The notes beneath the pieces are model-generated. The model was not told where the DNA came from. It saw only the letters and a program-made list of their open reading frames with translations, and made no database searches. From Chara braunii (lineage: Eukaryota > Streptophyta > Charophyceae > Charales > Characeae), in NCBI GenBank assembly GCA_003427395.1, contig BFEA01000284.1:446671-471290 (forward strand): a stretch of DNA of 24,620 nt, in the 5' to 3' direction. Position 1 is the first letter of the stretch; every line of letters begins with the position of its first letter. Made by a program: the position numbers and the translations under genes. Below are positions 1 through 10,379 of this stretch, piece after piece.

Positions 1-85
1 CTGGTGTGGACCCACACCGGTTTGGAAACGGCTCTAGCATCATCCATCAGCATCGCAAAATCCAAGTCAGGCCCGCCATGGCCAC

Positions 86-88
<3 letters not shown>

Positions 89-172
<84 letters not shown>
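89..172. repeat. (TC)42 microsatellite
   Basis: An uninterrupted run of 42 TC dinucleotides. The short sequence ACCAGTCTCTCTC occurs at both edges, so the tract probably grew by slippage from a shorter seed. Open frames running through it read as Ser-Leu repeats in any register and are not coding. The length is likely variable between individuals and assemblies. Confidence 0.98.
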
Positions 173-176
<4 letters not shown>

Positions 177-751
177 GTCTCTCTCTCACACCCCTACCAC
201 CTCATCTCTCAAATCCGACCGCTCAACCCCTTTACCCCCCCCTCTCACCGTATACTCGCACCTCACCCTCCTCAACCATCCTCGCTGTCAACTCCACTGT
301 TATTTCGAAGAATACTAACATTACTTAGTTTCACCAACATCATCAACAGTACAACCCCTCCATTACCGATTGCAACTACCCAGTTATCCCTCCCATAGCC
401 CAACTTAGCAATCCAACCAAAGATCGCGATACTTAACCGCCGACACACACCACTCTACAAGCCTCACCAAACAATCGAAATCGCCTCGCCTTGTTCCTCT
501 GCCCGAACACTACCCACTTCCCCATTGCCCCCGTAACCCAACACATTATCTCCTCCTCTGATCCCCATCCATCACAGCCTTTTAGTCGACCTATAGATAG
601 AATAAAACCATCTACACCAGCCTTACATCCCAAACGCCGCAAATATTTACCACCCCCTCGCTTTTGTCACACGTAAACACGGTGGCTTTATTATTATTTG
701 ATTTTTTTCCACTGGATCGGAAGCTCTGTCGCCTGCTCCAAACCCCCTCGA
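173..751. other. C/A-rich stretch without a recognisable gene
   Basis: The top strand is rich in C, A and T and poor in G. The short open frames here show no domain, no repeated residues and no conserved motif that I recognise. It could be the outer 5' UTR of LINE-A or older flanking DNA; the left border of LINE-A cannot be fixed from this sequence. I see no RNA gene or terminator. Confidence 0.5.
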
Positions 752-1700
752 TTCCCAGTAGGGGAAACTGAATGCTACCAAGACCCTTGGCCTTCTCAAA
801 GCTCTTCTTTTTGAATCGGAATCCAAACTATCTCCTCCACATCCTCTCGTTCCCCAGGAGAGGAGACTGAAGGGTACCAAAATCATTGCCTCGATCGGAA
901 GTCTGGAAGCGGGATCGACCATATTTTAGTTTGTTGGTTCTTCTACTCGCTCCCCAGTAAGGGAGGCTGAATGCTGTCAATTTTTCTCTTCTTCTATCAA
1001 AGCCCTTTTGCTGGAAGCCTGGAAAGGAATCACATTAGGCTGATTGTTATTCTCTCGCTCCCCAGGTGGGGAGGCGGAATGCTGCCCAAGTTATTGCCTT
1101 TCCGACATCAATTCTGTTTTTTTTTTAATTACCTTAGCCTTTTCAGAACTCCATCGTTCCCCAAGTGGGGAGGCGAAGCTCTGAGCTCTTTTACTGCTCA
1201 GTCTTTTGATCCCACACTCCCCAAGTGGGGAGGCGAAGCTCTGCTCTTATTCCACCGCTCAGTTTCTGATCCCACGCTCCCCAGGTGGGGAGGCGAGGCG
1301 AGGCTCTCTTTCACCACTCGGTTTCTTATCCCGCGCTCCCCAAGTGGGGAGGCGAAGCTCTGTGCTTACTTTTACTGCTCAGTCTTTTGATCCCACACTC
1401 CCCAAGTGGGGAGGCGAAGCTCTGCTCTCTTTTCACCGCTCAATTCCTGATCCCACGCTCCCCAGGTGGGGAGGCGAAGCTCTGCTTCATTTGCTGATCC
1501 CACTCTCCCTAAGTGGGGAGGCGAAGCTCTCGTTCACCGCTCAGCTTCTAATCCCACACTCCCCAAGTGGGAAGGCGAAACTCTGTGCTTTTTTACTGCT
1601 CATATTTTTTGATCCCACGCTACCCAAGTGGGGAGGCGAAGCTCTGCTCCTTTTTCACCTATCAGTATTTGATCTCACGCGTCCCAAGTGGAGAGGAGTC
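752..1700 (+). repeat. Tandem array upstream of LINE-A ORF1, 14 palindrome-centred units
   Basis: Fourteen copies of a core TCCCCAAGTGGGGA start near 752, 851, 951, 1059, 1158, 1218, 1278, 1337, 1399, 1459, 1506, 1560, 1621 and 1682. The first intervals are about 100 bp and the later ones about 60 bp (two are 47 and 54). Inner copies continue into GGCGAAGCTCTG, then T-rich sequence, then CCGCTCAGT and GATCCCAC. The core has arms CTCCCCA/TGGGGAG around AG or GG. The first three copies are the most diverged. The last copy ends about 20 bp before the ORF1 start codon. This arrangement resembles the monomeric 5' UTR promoters of some mammalian L1 elements; a promoter role is inference. The open frames through the array exist because a 60-bp unit is a multiple of three. 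Confidence 0.9.
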
Positions 1701-2590
1701 CCGGCGTACCAACTAGTATGCCGTCAGCTCACCCCACATCAATGGCATCTGCCTCATCGGCAAGTGCTGCCTCAGGCTCAGGCTCAGCCACAGACACTGC
1801 TTCAGCCCCTGGCCCAGCGACAGGCGCGACTACAGGTCTCAAAAGGACTCATAACGCCAATGACCCGGACCCAAGCCAAGAGGTTCTCAATCTCATGATA
1901 AAGGAAACACGAGTCAAACCAGTGATCACCAAAAAAGTAGTAAAGATCAACAAAGATAAAGAATCAGAAGTGGAAGTCTGGGTATATCCAAAAGAACACC
2001 TACCCGTGTTAGACGAATTTTATGAAAAGCACGCGGTAGTCTGCTCCTTCCCAACAAAACTAAAACAACTGTCGCCCACAGAGAAAAGGAAAAGAGTCTG
2101 TGACGCCCTCCAAAACATGGAGAACCTGCGGGACTCGATCCCCAAGATTGCATTGCAACAGAGAGGGAAAAACGCAATAACCGTGTTATGTGGAGAAACA
2201 GACTATGCAGCCTACCTCCTCTCAGTACAGGCCCTTTACTGCGAAGGATCAGTGGTATCCATCTCCAAATGGAGACTCAACAGGGCAGCAACACAAGGTA
2301 CCTCAAGACATCGGCAGTCGTTAACGTATAAACACTTCGAGATCCAGTTTGACAACCTGTCCGACGAAGTCCACCAGCTGGTAGAGGATAGGTTGAAAGA
2401 GACCTATCCACAATATCCTTTGGTCGAATGGGTCTCCTCAGCTCCAGGATTCTTGGCCCCCAGCACCAACTCAAGAATTGCATGCATCGAGCTCAAAGGA
2501 AGCAACCCACCCGAACTGCCAGACAAATGGTTTTTCATAGCAGATCAAAAGATATCAACAGTCTACATATCCACGAAGGCGAACCCCATG

Positions 2591-2638
2591 TGTTTCAGAT
2601 GCAGGATCAAAGGACACATGGGGAACGACCCCCACTGC
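2591..2638 (+). other. CCHC-type zinc knuckle in LINE-A ORF1
   Basis: The encoded residues CFRCRIKGHMGNDPHC give C-x2-C-x4-H-x6-C. Such knuckles in LINE ORF1 and retroviral nucleocapsid proteins bind nucleic acid. The last spacing is two residues longer than in the classic knuckle. Basic residues (KGEGRR) follow closely, as expected for RNA contact. Confidence 0.8.
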
Positions 2639-2805
2639 CCCCTGAACACACGAAAAGGAGAAGGCAGAAGACTGCACCCCTCAATGCTTATAGAAGCAGA
2701 AGCAATGAAAGGCATCTGGATCATCAACGACCCAGCCCACGCAGGATGGGTTTTCGATGATCTCAAAGACAGTCCAGCATGGATATGGACACTAGCAGAC
2801 CCAGA

Positions 2806-2820
2806 ACCAGCATGCAAACC
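2806..2820 (+). repeat. Target-site duplication, left copy (15 bp)
   Basis: ACCAGCATGCAAACC lies immediately before the poly-T tract and is repeated without change at 3011-3025. This is the hallmark of target-primed reverse transcription at this site. Confidence 0.95.
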
Positions 2821-3010
2821 TTTTTTTTTTTTTTTTTTTTTTTTAAAGGATTTTGGAGCTACTTCAGACTTTTTTTCAAGGAACTTCAGAGTTAGACAAA
2901 ATTCAAAAAACGACTCAAGAATCCACCATCAGTCTTCTTTACCTCACTCCGGCAAGACTTACTGCAGCAAAGCCACCATCTCTATTGCTGCTATGCCCTG
3001 TTTCTGTCCT
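2821..3010 (-). mobile_element. 190-bp poly(A)-tailed retroposed insert within ORF1
   Basis: The insert begins on the top strand with 24 T (2821-2844), so it is a bottom-strand sequence with a poly(A) tail. It ends just before the second copy of the 15-bp duplication. The non-tail part is 166 bp. I see no convincing pol III A and B boxes, no tRNA or 7SL likeness and no LINE domain, so it may be a SINE of unknown origin, a 5'-truncated LINE 3' end or a processed transcript. A second internal run of seven T (2870-2876) precedes the tail. The insert shifts the host frame by one base and so inactivates ORF1. Confidence 0.9.
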
Positions 3011-3025
3011 ACCAGCATGCAAACC
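3011..3025 (+). repeat. Target-site duplication, right copy (15 bp)
   Basis: Identical to 2806-2820. Perfect identity over 15 bp suggests this insertion is younger than much of the decay in LINE-A ORF2. Confidence 0.95.
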
Positions 3026-4043
3026 TGACGTCTTCCCCCCACACGGAAGCAGATGGCAAAAAGGGGGAGGCAAAAGGAACAACAGAGCAACACACAGATA
3101 TGAAAATGCAGCTCTGGGCAATGCGAACCTGCTAGAACAGACTATGCACAAAAGACAAATTCTCACCGACGTGCATAACATAGGACGAGAGGCAGAAAAA
3201 TCTTACCTCGAAATCCTACAGACCAGAAGAGATCTCGAACCAAAGAAAACAGAAGGGGGCAAAAAGAACGACTCGGGTCCAGCGAAAAGAAAGAACAGGA
3301 ATGAGGGGGAAGATCCCAAAGGAACAAGTAAGACTCCAGGCACAAAGAAGCTCAGAGACAGCACCACATCAATCACAAGCAGGGAAAACGAAATGCACCT
3401 GGACAGAGCACCATCAGCGACAACAGCAGACTCCAGCCAAACCACAATGCCAGAAGAGGACTCAAACAGCACCTTGGAATGGTTGGACGATTACATTGAA
3501 TCGCTGAAGGTACGCAGAGATGTGGACTTGGAAATCAGGCTGGCACATGCCACGCATATCAGCATCCTGAAGGAGTCAAATGCAACTGCAAATCCCACTG
3601 GTGGATTCCCAATTTCCACAAATCGCTACGACGCGCTGCCAACAGAGAACAACTCCTCTGAATTTTATGCTCTCCAGTACGCTGAACAACACAGAGATGC
3701 AATGGACATAGACTCCTCCCCAGGAACCCCACACACAACACCATTAACAAGTGAACATCCGATTGAGTGGCCCAACTCATACCTGCGGAACGACAGTGCA
3801 GACTGGGTCTCAAATGAGGAGAGATCAACAAATGTCAACAACACCAAGGACCAAAACGCAGAGGAAACGACAATGATCTCACTGGCAAACATTTTGCTCA
3901 AGCAAAAGAACAGCTTGAAGAAGGAAAAGAGAAGACAAATCGCCATCCTTGAGAGGCAAACAAGGTACCCGCAGGAGCAGAACCTGGAGCTGGGACCAGA
4001 TTCTCACTCCCTCAACAAGATAGCAGACTAAAATCCTCGGGAT

Positions 4044-4589
4044 TTGGCAGTGGTTGCCACACTTGATGCACGCACCCTATCCCCCACAGTCCCATTCTTG
4101 CTCTTCCGATACAACACAGAGAAAAAGGAATGGCAGATTGCAGTCCGACACTCATTGCACATCATCACAGCTCAAGACTCACACAAACGTCCTAGCTTCG
4201 CTAGTGCAAACATCTCAGATGATCGCCCCCTGGCCATGAAAGTGATCGAGTAGGACGACCTGGACGTGTATTGGGAGGACGACAACGGGGAAAGCCACTA
4301 CAGTGACCTGAGGCCAGTGTTGGTTCTTTACGACCAGCAAGCCCAACTGAGGGAGGGCCTGCAATGGAAGCCCTGGGAAATGATCAGCGAAATCCCATAC
4401 TCATTGCTGGGTCACAAGGATGAAGTCGACAGAATCGCCTTCAGCACAACCGCCTTCATGAGGGAGGAATGGCTGAGCAGGGACGGGGACGAGACGCTAG
4501 AAAAGTTGAAGAATGAAAAGGAGATGAAGGAAGAGAAGAGAAAGGAGAAGGAAGAGATAGCGAAAAAGACCACCAACACCCCCACCTGA
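4044..4589 (+). pseudogene. Possible C-terminal extension of LINE-A ORF1
   Basis: The ORF1 frame continues after TAA 4029-4031 to TAG 4251-4253 and on to TGA 4587-4589, with only these two stops in about 185 codons. The reading ends in a highly charged Lys/Glu helix of about 30 residues before the stop, 44 bp upstream of ORF2. Absence of other stops in the same frame suggests that ORF1 once ran to 4589, or that this was a separate small ORF. I recognise no domain; the middle contains aromatic and acidic residues (VYWEDDNGESHY). Its function is unknown. Confidence 0.5.
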
Positions 4590-4633
4590 ATCAATCAATA
4601 GTCTCACATCCGAACTGACCATCACAACCAGTA

Positions 4634-6280
4634 ATGGATGAGCATCCCAACGGTCAACCGGATAGTGGGACAAACAACAACGCAAAAAGATTCAAATCCA
4701 CTACTGAAGCTGACATTCTCAAGGAAACCAGGAAACAACCCGAAATCACCTGCGTATCATGGAATATCAACGGCCTAGCCTCCATACTAGACAACCCAAT
4801 CAAATGGAGAAACCTCACAGAAACCATAGGTTGGTTTGGCCCTAACCCCCCAGACATAACATGCCTCCAAGAAACACATTAAACCAACAGCAGTGAACAC
4901 GACAAAATACAATCGGCCATCATCAAAAAATTAACACACGTCAAAACAGCCTTTTGGTCCAAAGCTGCAGACAATGGATCAGCAAGAATCGTCATCCTCC
5001 TACACCAAAAATCCCCAGCCAGTAAAGCATTAAAAATACAAAATGTCAACCAAGATAATACCTCAGGCAGATGGATCAAACTAGACATCAATTTCAAGGA
5101 AGAAGAAATTTCCCTCATAGGCATATACGGCCCAAACACACCACAAGATAAAACCCCATTCTTACTGTCAATCGAACAACTCATCCCCACACTAACACCC
5201 ACAGTTATTATGGGAGACTGGAACTCAATTCAGAACCCCAATCTAGATAAAATATCTCATTCACAAGATCCCACACCCCAAACAAAAAGCGCAGAACTAA
5301 ACGAATTCATAATTAGGAAAAACCTACTGGACCCATACCGCCTCCTATACCCCGATACTAGGAGATACTCCTGCATCAGAAAAACCTCACAGGGCAGAAC
5401 ATCCTTCTCCCGAATCGACTTCTTCCTAGCCTCAGTCTCATTAACAGGAGCCTTACAAGATTGTACCATTCACAACTACCCATACCATAAAGGATTAGAC
5501 CACAAAGCCATAACTCTAGCCATTAGACTCACTAAAGAGGGATACACGGGCAAGAGCTTTTACCGCTTCAACAATGTCCTTCTCACCAGCAAAACATTCC
5601 AATCAGAACTACAAACCATACTAACCTCACAAACACACATATCACCCAACGAGGACATATTCACCAAGTTTCCACAAATCATTAAGAACATTAGCACAAG
5701 CACAACACAATTATCCAGAAGACTAGCATCACAAAGAAAGGAAAGGGAAGAGACCCTAAGAAATGCAATAGAAGTAGCAGAGATAAACCTTCAAAAACAC
5801 CCGCATTCAGAATTCTATGCAGAACTATTTGACAAATCTAAGGAAGAATTAGCAGAATGGACTAAACTTAAGCTCAACAGCCTCCAATTAAGGGTCAGGG
5901 TGAAAGATTGGGAACTGAACGAAAAAATGTCCAAATTCTTCTTCCAGAAGATCAAAGCCAACTACAGGAATTCCAAAATAGAATGCCTACACAACGAGAA
6001 CGAAAACTCAACCACAAAAACCACGAAACTGGTCAACATTGCAACCACCTTTAACAAAGAACTCTACACATCCAAAACACCAGTAGGTGGGAACAACACA
6101 ACGGACAAAGCAAGAGAGAAATTCTTACCCCATCTAGACCAATCCCTCACAAGTGAAACAACCAAATCTTTAGAAGAACCCATATCTTTAGAAGAACTAC
6201 ACAAAGCCCTCACCGACCTCAAACCCAACAAGGCCCCAGGTAGAGATGGACTATCTAACGAATTTTGGATCGCAACTGGC
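4634..6280 (+). pseudogene. LINE-A ORF2 part 1: APE endonuclease and start of reverse transcriptase
   Basis: The apurinic-type endonuclease (about 4742-5530) nicks target DNA to prime reverse transcription. Visible motifs in order are SWNINGL (Asn), LQETH (Glu), IYGPN, MGDWNS (Asp and Asn), SRIDFF and a final LDHKA that keeps the catalytic Asp-His pair. One in-frame TAA (4880-4882) directly follows LQETH, and the same frame then runs open to 6289. The linker is Lys/Glu-rich and helical. From about 6187 the text is typical of the start of a LINE reverse transcriptase (a LKPNKAPGRDGL motif). A one-base deletion (or two-base insertion) near 6270-6285 moves the frame. ATG 4634 is the chosen start. 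Confidence 0.88.
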
Positions 6281-7635
6281 ATATCCTAGGACCACTCCTC
6301 AGATTCCTCACCAGACCATGGGAAGAAGAAACACTAGGCCCAGACCTGAGTACAGGGGTGGTAACACTCCTATACAAAAAGGGAGACAGAGAGGACATCA
6401 AAAACTACAGACTCATTTTTCTACTAAATGTAGCATACAATATCCTAGCTAAACTCCTAGCCACAAGAATAAACAGAGTCACCGGAGGATGTTTTCACCT
6501 AGACCAAACAGGGTTCATACCAGGGAGACACATTCTAGACAACGTAATGACTTTGTGTGAATCGACACGAATAATCAACAAAAAACGGATCGTTGCAACT
6601 ATCCTATTTTTTGACTTTTAAAAAAAATACGACCAAGTAAACTGGGACTTCCTGTAGGCAAGCATGGGAAAAATGGGAGTAGGCCCAGTCTTTCGAAAAT
6701 GGGTAAGAATACTCTACAACGACGCACAAGGGATCGTCCAAGTCAACGGTTTCCTCTCGAACCCCTACCCAATGACAAGATCGGTGAGACAAGGGGACCC
6801 ATTGGCAGCACCAATCTTCCTATTTGTTATGGAAGCCATCGCTGCCTTCCTGAGAAAGGATAGATCCATCGAGAGGATAGAGAACGTCAGGGACGAACGA
6901 GATCAACCACTCCACATCCCTACTACTCTTCTATTCGCGGACGATCTTACGGTACTTATCAGGGCTTCAACATCATCTTTCCAGGCTCTGACAAGAGCAA
7001 TGCAAGCATTCCAACTAGCCTCAGAAATGAAAGTTAACTGGTCTAAAACAATAGGATGGTGGACCGCGGAAACTCCTCCCCTCATAGAGATAACCCCGAC
7101 AGGATTACAATGGACAGATCCAGATTCACCAATTAGATTCCTAGGCATCAACCTCAACCTTAAAGGATGTCACCATATATCGGCAACAACACTCTTGTCA
7201 TCAATGGTGAATAGAATGCATACCTGGAAAACCACACATACTTCCTTACTAGGAAGAGTACTACCACTAAATAAATCGATCTTAGCAATGATGTGGTATT
7301 CTACCTCCATTTGGTTCCCAGCCACCAACTTTATGAGCCAGCTGAGAAAAAAATCAACAGCATTCCTATAGACAGGAAACCCGGATAAACCAAACTTTAT
7401 CCACAAGGTATCATGGCAGATAGTAACCAGCCCAAAAAGCAAGGGGGGCCTAGGCCTTATAGACCCATCTCGCCAAATACAAGCTCTACAAATTAAATGG
7501 ATTATACGACTAGCCCTCCAAGACAATCTACACTGGTCATCCCTAGTCCTAAACCACATCAGACAACTGGCACCATTTACTACTCCAATCAACATGACAG
7601 TCCTTTTTCTGGATATTCAACAAATCCTGGCCACT
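6265..7635 (+). pseudogene. LINE-A ORF2 part 2: reverse transcriptase core
   Basis: This is the polymerase that copies element RNA at the nicked target. Visible motifs: a KNYR...LLNVAY block near 6400, QTGFIPGRHILDNV (around 6510), a decayed FFDF-x-KKYD block, VRQGDPLAAP (around 6790) and the catalytic FADD at 6934-6945. Stops interrupt the frame at TAA 6619-6621, TAG 6655-6657 and TAG 7369-7371. The last falls where relatives have FLWTGN, so it is probably a Trp codon changed by one transition. The frame goes on to a KGGLGLID motif near 7440-7470, a conserved block beyond the polymerase in plant LINEs. Confidence 0.9.
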
Positions 7636-7642
7636 CCCAAAA

Positions 7643-9187
7643 GTGAAACGGACCCAACCCCACGACAGTAATCAATCCAAATCCCTCTGGGAACAAATAA
7701 TACACACCTGGAGAACCATATTCCCCGAGAACAAAACAGGTCCAAAGCAAAAAGACGAAGTCCTCAGGCAACCCCTCTTCGGCAACCCTCACATCAAGAA
7801 CGATAAAGGGGAAATCCTCCCACTCTCAAAGTCGGACCTAAATGGGGCCACTGGCTAGAAAAAGGAATTTGGCAAATCAAACACATATGGGACAACCCAA
7901 ATAAAACATGGAAAACAGAAAGGGACCTACGAGACCAACTAAAAGGAACACATCATCTACAAACTAACCTAAACCACATAGTAGACTGTATTCCTCTACA
8001 ATGGCGAGCCCTATTAAAAACAGACAAAAAATGGCATCACGGCGATTGGGCTACCATCACGAACATCTCACCAATACAGGAAGTCCTCTTAGTCAGGCAC
8101 TATGAACCCCAAAACAATTGCTGGATATGTTGTGATATATATACCCTAGAGGATCCAGGAAACCCGGTAAGTTACATCAATACCGAAAGCAGAGCAGAGG
8201 GAGCATTCAAAAGCAACAACCTGAGAAGAATCAGAATTATAGAAGGAGAAAGAAAAAGAGTCTACAAACCCCACATCAGCGTTTCTAACCTGGAGATCGA
8301 CCCATCAGAATGGTCATGGATCGACCCATCAGAATGGTCATGGAAGTCCTCCCCTAATTCCACCCTCATCTCAAATCAAAGTAGGCTAACGGACTACACA
8401 CCGAAATTAAGTTATCGTCTTCTCACTAAACCTATATCAATATCCAACATAATACACAACAGATGGACAAAGGAAGAACCACAATTGGCCAACACCCATT
8501 TTAAACTCCCCAAGACCAAAATCTTTTCCACAAGACCAGTCAAGCTGGCTAGCCTCAGATGGTTAATAGCCTTCAGAGCAGTCCCTGTAAACCAATGGTT
8601 AGCCAACAGACGCCACGAAAACAGAACGGAACAGGACTCGTGGTGCAAGGTATGTAACCCCACTTCCCCCGAATCCCTGAATCATTGCTTCATTGACTAC
8701 CCAAAGGCCAGATCCCTATGGCAAAGCCTCGAAGCGGTATGGCACAAAATCTCGGACTCTACCCTCCTAATTAACCCTGCCACACTATTTCTCGACCTCA
8801 AACAAATACCTCCACTTAAAGGCTTTGAAGCCTTCCTTTCTTCACTAATCAAGAAAAGCACCCTACGGGCCATTTGCAAAAACAGATGTGACTGCACCTT
8901 CGATGACCGACTCACCCCCTCAGACCCCACTCATCATCATAAAACAACTTATAGACACCGATATCCAAACCCTCTGGAAAAAACAACTCAACAAGCTCCC
9001 CACTGACCCCGACAAAAAAAGTGAAACAATTAAAAAGTTTGTAACCTCCAAGCTAGGAAATAGGAAACTAGGCTCAATCAACAACGACCGACTAACTCTA
9101 AAAAATTGGCTGAACTTTGACACAAAGCGCCGCGATGCCACCCCTATCCCACATTCAATCTTCCCCAAGCCAGCTACCCACCAATAA
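7643..9187 (+). pseudogene. LINE-A ORF2 part 3: C-terminal region with zf-RVT-like Cys/His motif
   Basis: Three frames follow one another: frame of 7643 to about 7830, then a frame open without stops from about 7840 to 9006, then from about 8920 the frame ending at 9187. The first part holds QPLFGNPHI, also seen in LINE-B and LINE-C. Near 8296-8343 a 24-bp segment is duplicated exactly. At 8644-8700 the zf-RVT-like motif reads WCKVC...NHCFIDYPKARSLW: the C-x2-C and His are kept, but the position usually Cys before PKA is Tyr. No RNase H domain is recognisable. The open stretch of nearly 390 codons in one frame is notable in such a damaged gene. Confidence 0.82.
8296..8343 (+). repeat. Perfect 24-bp tandem duplication inside LINE-A ORF2
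   Basis: Units 8296-8319 and 8320-8343 are identical and encode IDPSEWSW twice. The unit is a multiple of three, so the frame is kept. Identity of the two units suggests a recent slippage event. Confidence 0.97.
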
Positions 9188-9243
9188 CCCAAGGTCAGCT
9201 CCACCACGTCAGCAAACACAAGCACCATGCGTACTTATACTCC

Positions 9244-10005
9244 CGGTCGAGGGGCGTGTGCCAAGCATGGTTGGACAATCTCTTGTCCAAGTACGGGGTG
9301 GTAGTTGCCGACTTGCACACCAAGATCAACTGGGACGATCTAAAGGCAGCGTGGTATAAGCGGTTCCAAGTATTGCCGCCGGAGATCAGGGCAATGGACA
9401 AGCTGATGACCTTCGAACAAGGCACGCTGTCGAGTGTTGACTGGATTGCCGAGTAGTATCCGTCCCAGATATTCAAATGGGCTTCAAGGCCATCAAACAC
9501 TACTTCATCTCGAGGTTGTGCCCGGTGTTGGGCAATGCCTTGACTCACGTCGAGGACACCCTGACGATACCGACGGAGCTCTTCGACAAGGCCGCGCAGA
9601 TTATTGTCGCGAAGAAGGAGGCTAAGAACCTCCATCGTTCGTCTGCGCCAGACGTGAGTAGAGCAGCATCGGCCGAAAGTGGCCGTGGTCGCGGCGGCAA
9701 CGCCAAATGACCAAACTAGCGAGGCCGTGTCTGCCAATGAAGGGGACAGACTCGCAGCCGCCCGGGATGGTGGCCGCCTCGGCAAAGGCCGAGGACGCGG
9801 CAAGGCGAAGACAAACACCGCATCTAGCCCCGGGCCCGACGCAGCAGCTCCAGCCCCATGGTCCCATTACGGTCTCTCCGAACAGGCGTACAAGGCACAC
9901 ACGAGATTCTGCTATTGTCTGTGGTGTAACAGCGATCTCCACGACACAATTGGCTGCCTGTCGAGGGCAAAGGCAAATCGGGAAACCGAGCACCGCCGGG
10001 AGTGA
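9244..10005 (+). pseudogene. gag: Ty3/gypsy-1 Gag (capsid part and nucleocapsid)
   Basis: Gag packages element RNA into virus-like particles. The first part (9256-9456) contains QAWLDNLL and a WYKRF block typical of the retrotransposon Gag capsid family. TAG at 9454-9456 and a nearby shift move the reading to a second frame (9477-9710), which ends in an Arg/Gly-rich stretch, and then to a third (9679-10005). The third frame has a Gly/Arg/Lys-rich segment and a canonical zinc knuckle at 9916-9957 (C-x2-C-x4-H-x4-C, residues CLWCNSDLHDTIGC). The N-terminus is missing. Two frame changes in about 750 bp mean it is a pseudogene. Confidence 0.78.
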
Positions 10006-10012
10006 CTCGATG

Positions 10013-10370
10013 ACACTCTCGACGCCTTCGGAACCGGTCGCTTCGCGGGTGACCACCCTTCGTTCCGAGGCACATGCGAAAGTCGATAGTCCTTTTCTTC
10101 TATTTTCTTATGAGGACTATGCTGCCCGACTCATTTCTATGTTGGGTACTCATGCTCAAGGACAAGACGTGTGTGCGACATCTTCTCCGTCCGGCAGCGG
10201 CGATGTATCGTCTTCAAGTGGTTCTTCATGGGATTCGGCGCGCGAGTTCAACATAGAGGTATTGGACCCGCTCACATCCGAGGATTTCGCATGGCTTCCT
10301 CTCCCGACCACGGGCCGCTTGCCGGGACCGCAATGCGCACCATATGCGTCCGTCTTCACACGTATCTATC
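10013..10370 (+). other. Gag-protease linker of Ty3/gypsy-1
   Basis: Between the nucleocapsid knuckle and the protease, the frame starting at 9707 stays open and gives a Ser- and acid-rich text without a known domain. From about 10370 the protease frame takes over. I see no separate gene here. Confidence 0.45.
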
Positions 10371-10379
10371 CTTCTATGC

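Larger units (their letters stand above)
1718..4031 (+). pseudogene. LINE-A ORF1 (RNA-binding, gag-like), split by a 190-bp insertion
   Basis: ORF1 proteins of plant-type LINEs bind the element RNA in the ribonucleoprotein. The frame can be read upstream from GTG 1688, but the first ATG is 1718, just after the tandem array. After a Ser/Ala/Thr-rich N-terminus of about 50 residues comes a mixed alpha/beta region that may be an RRM-like fold, then a zinc knuckle at 2591-2638 (from residue 292) with spacing C-x2-C-x4-H-x6-C, an unusual variant of the common x4-x4 form. The second part is Lys/Glu-rich and ends in a basic, probably helical segment. A poly(A)-tailed insert interrupts it at 2821. 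The parts before and after are in different frames, but leaving out the insert plus one target-site copy (205 bp) puts them in one frame of about 702 codons ending at TAA 4029-4031. Confidence 0.85.
752..9195 (+). mobile_element. LINE-A: near full-length L1-type non-LTR retrotransposon, degenerate
   Basis: In order: tandem 5' array, ORF1 with a zinc knuckle, ORF2 with APE-type endonuclease, reverse transcriptase and a Cys/His-containing tail. This is the standard L1/plant LINE order. The coding strand is markedly rich in A and C and poor in T, unlike the DNA to its right. ORF2 carries at least four in-frame stops and about four frameshifts, so the copy is not autonomous. No poly(A) tail or target-site duplication is visible at the right end, where recognisable LINE sequence gives way to Ty3/gypsy gag between about 9190 and 9235. 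The left border is uncertain. Confidence 0.88.

Noticed and set aside
3-18. Inverted repeat GGTGTGG/CCACACC
   Set aside because: Short, GC-rich and isolated at the window edge; expected by chance.
4-398. Ser/Leu-rich open frames across the first 400 bp
   Set aside because: They exist because (TC)42 has no stop in any frame; no domain outside the repeat.
1158-1700. CRISPR-like spaced repeats
   Set aside because: The whole unit is repeated, with no unique spacers; the sequence is a tandem array in a eukaryotic LINE.
971-1898. Open frames with a repeating SPSGEAKLC or PKWGGEAL text
   Set aside because: Translation of the ~60-bp tandem array, open in several frames at once, with no independent coding sign.
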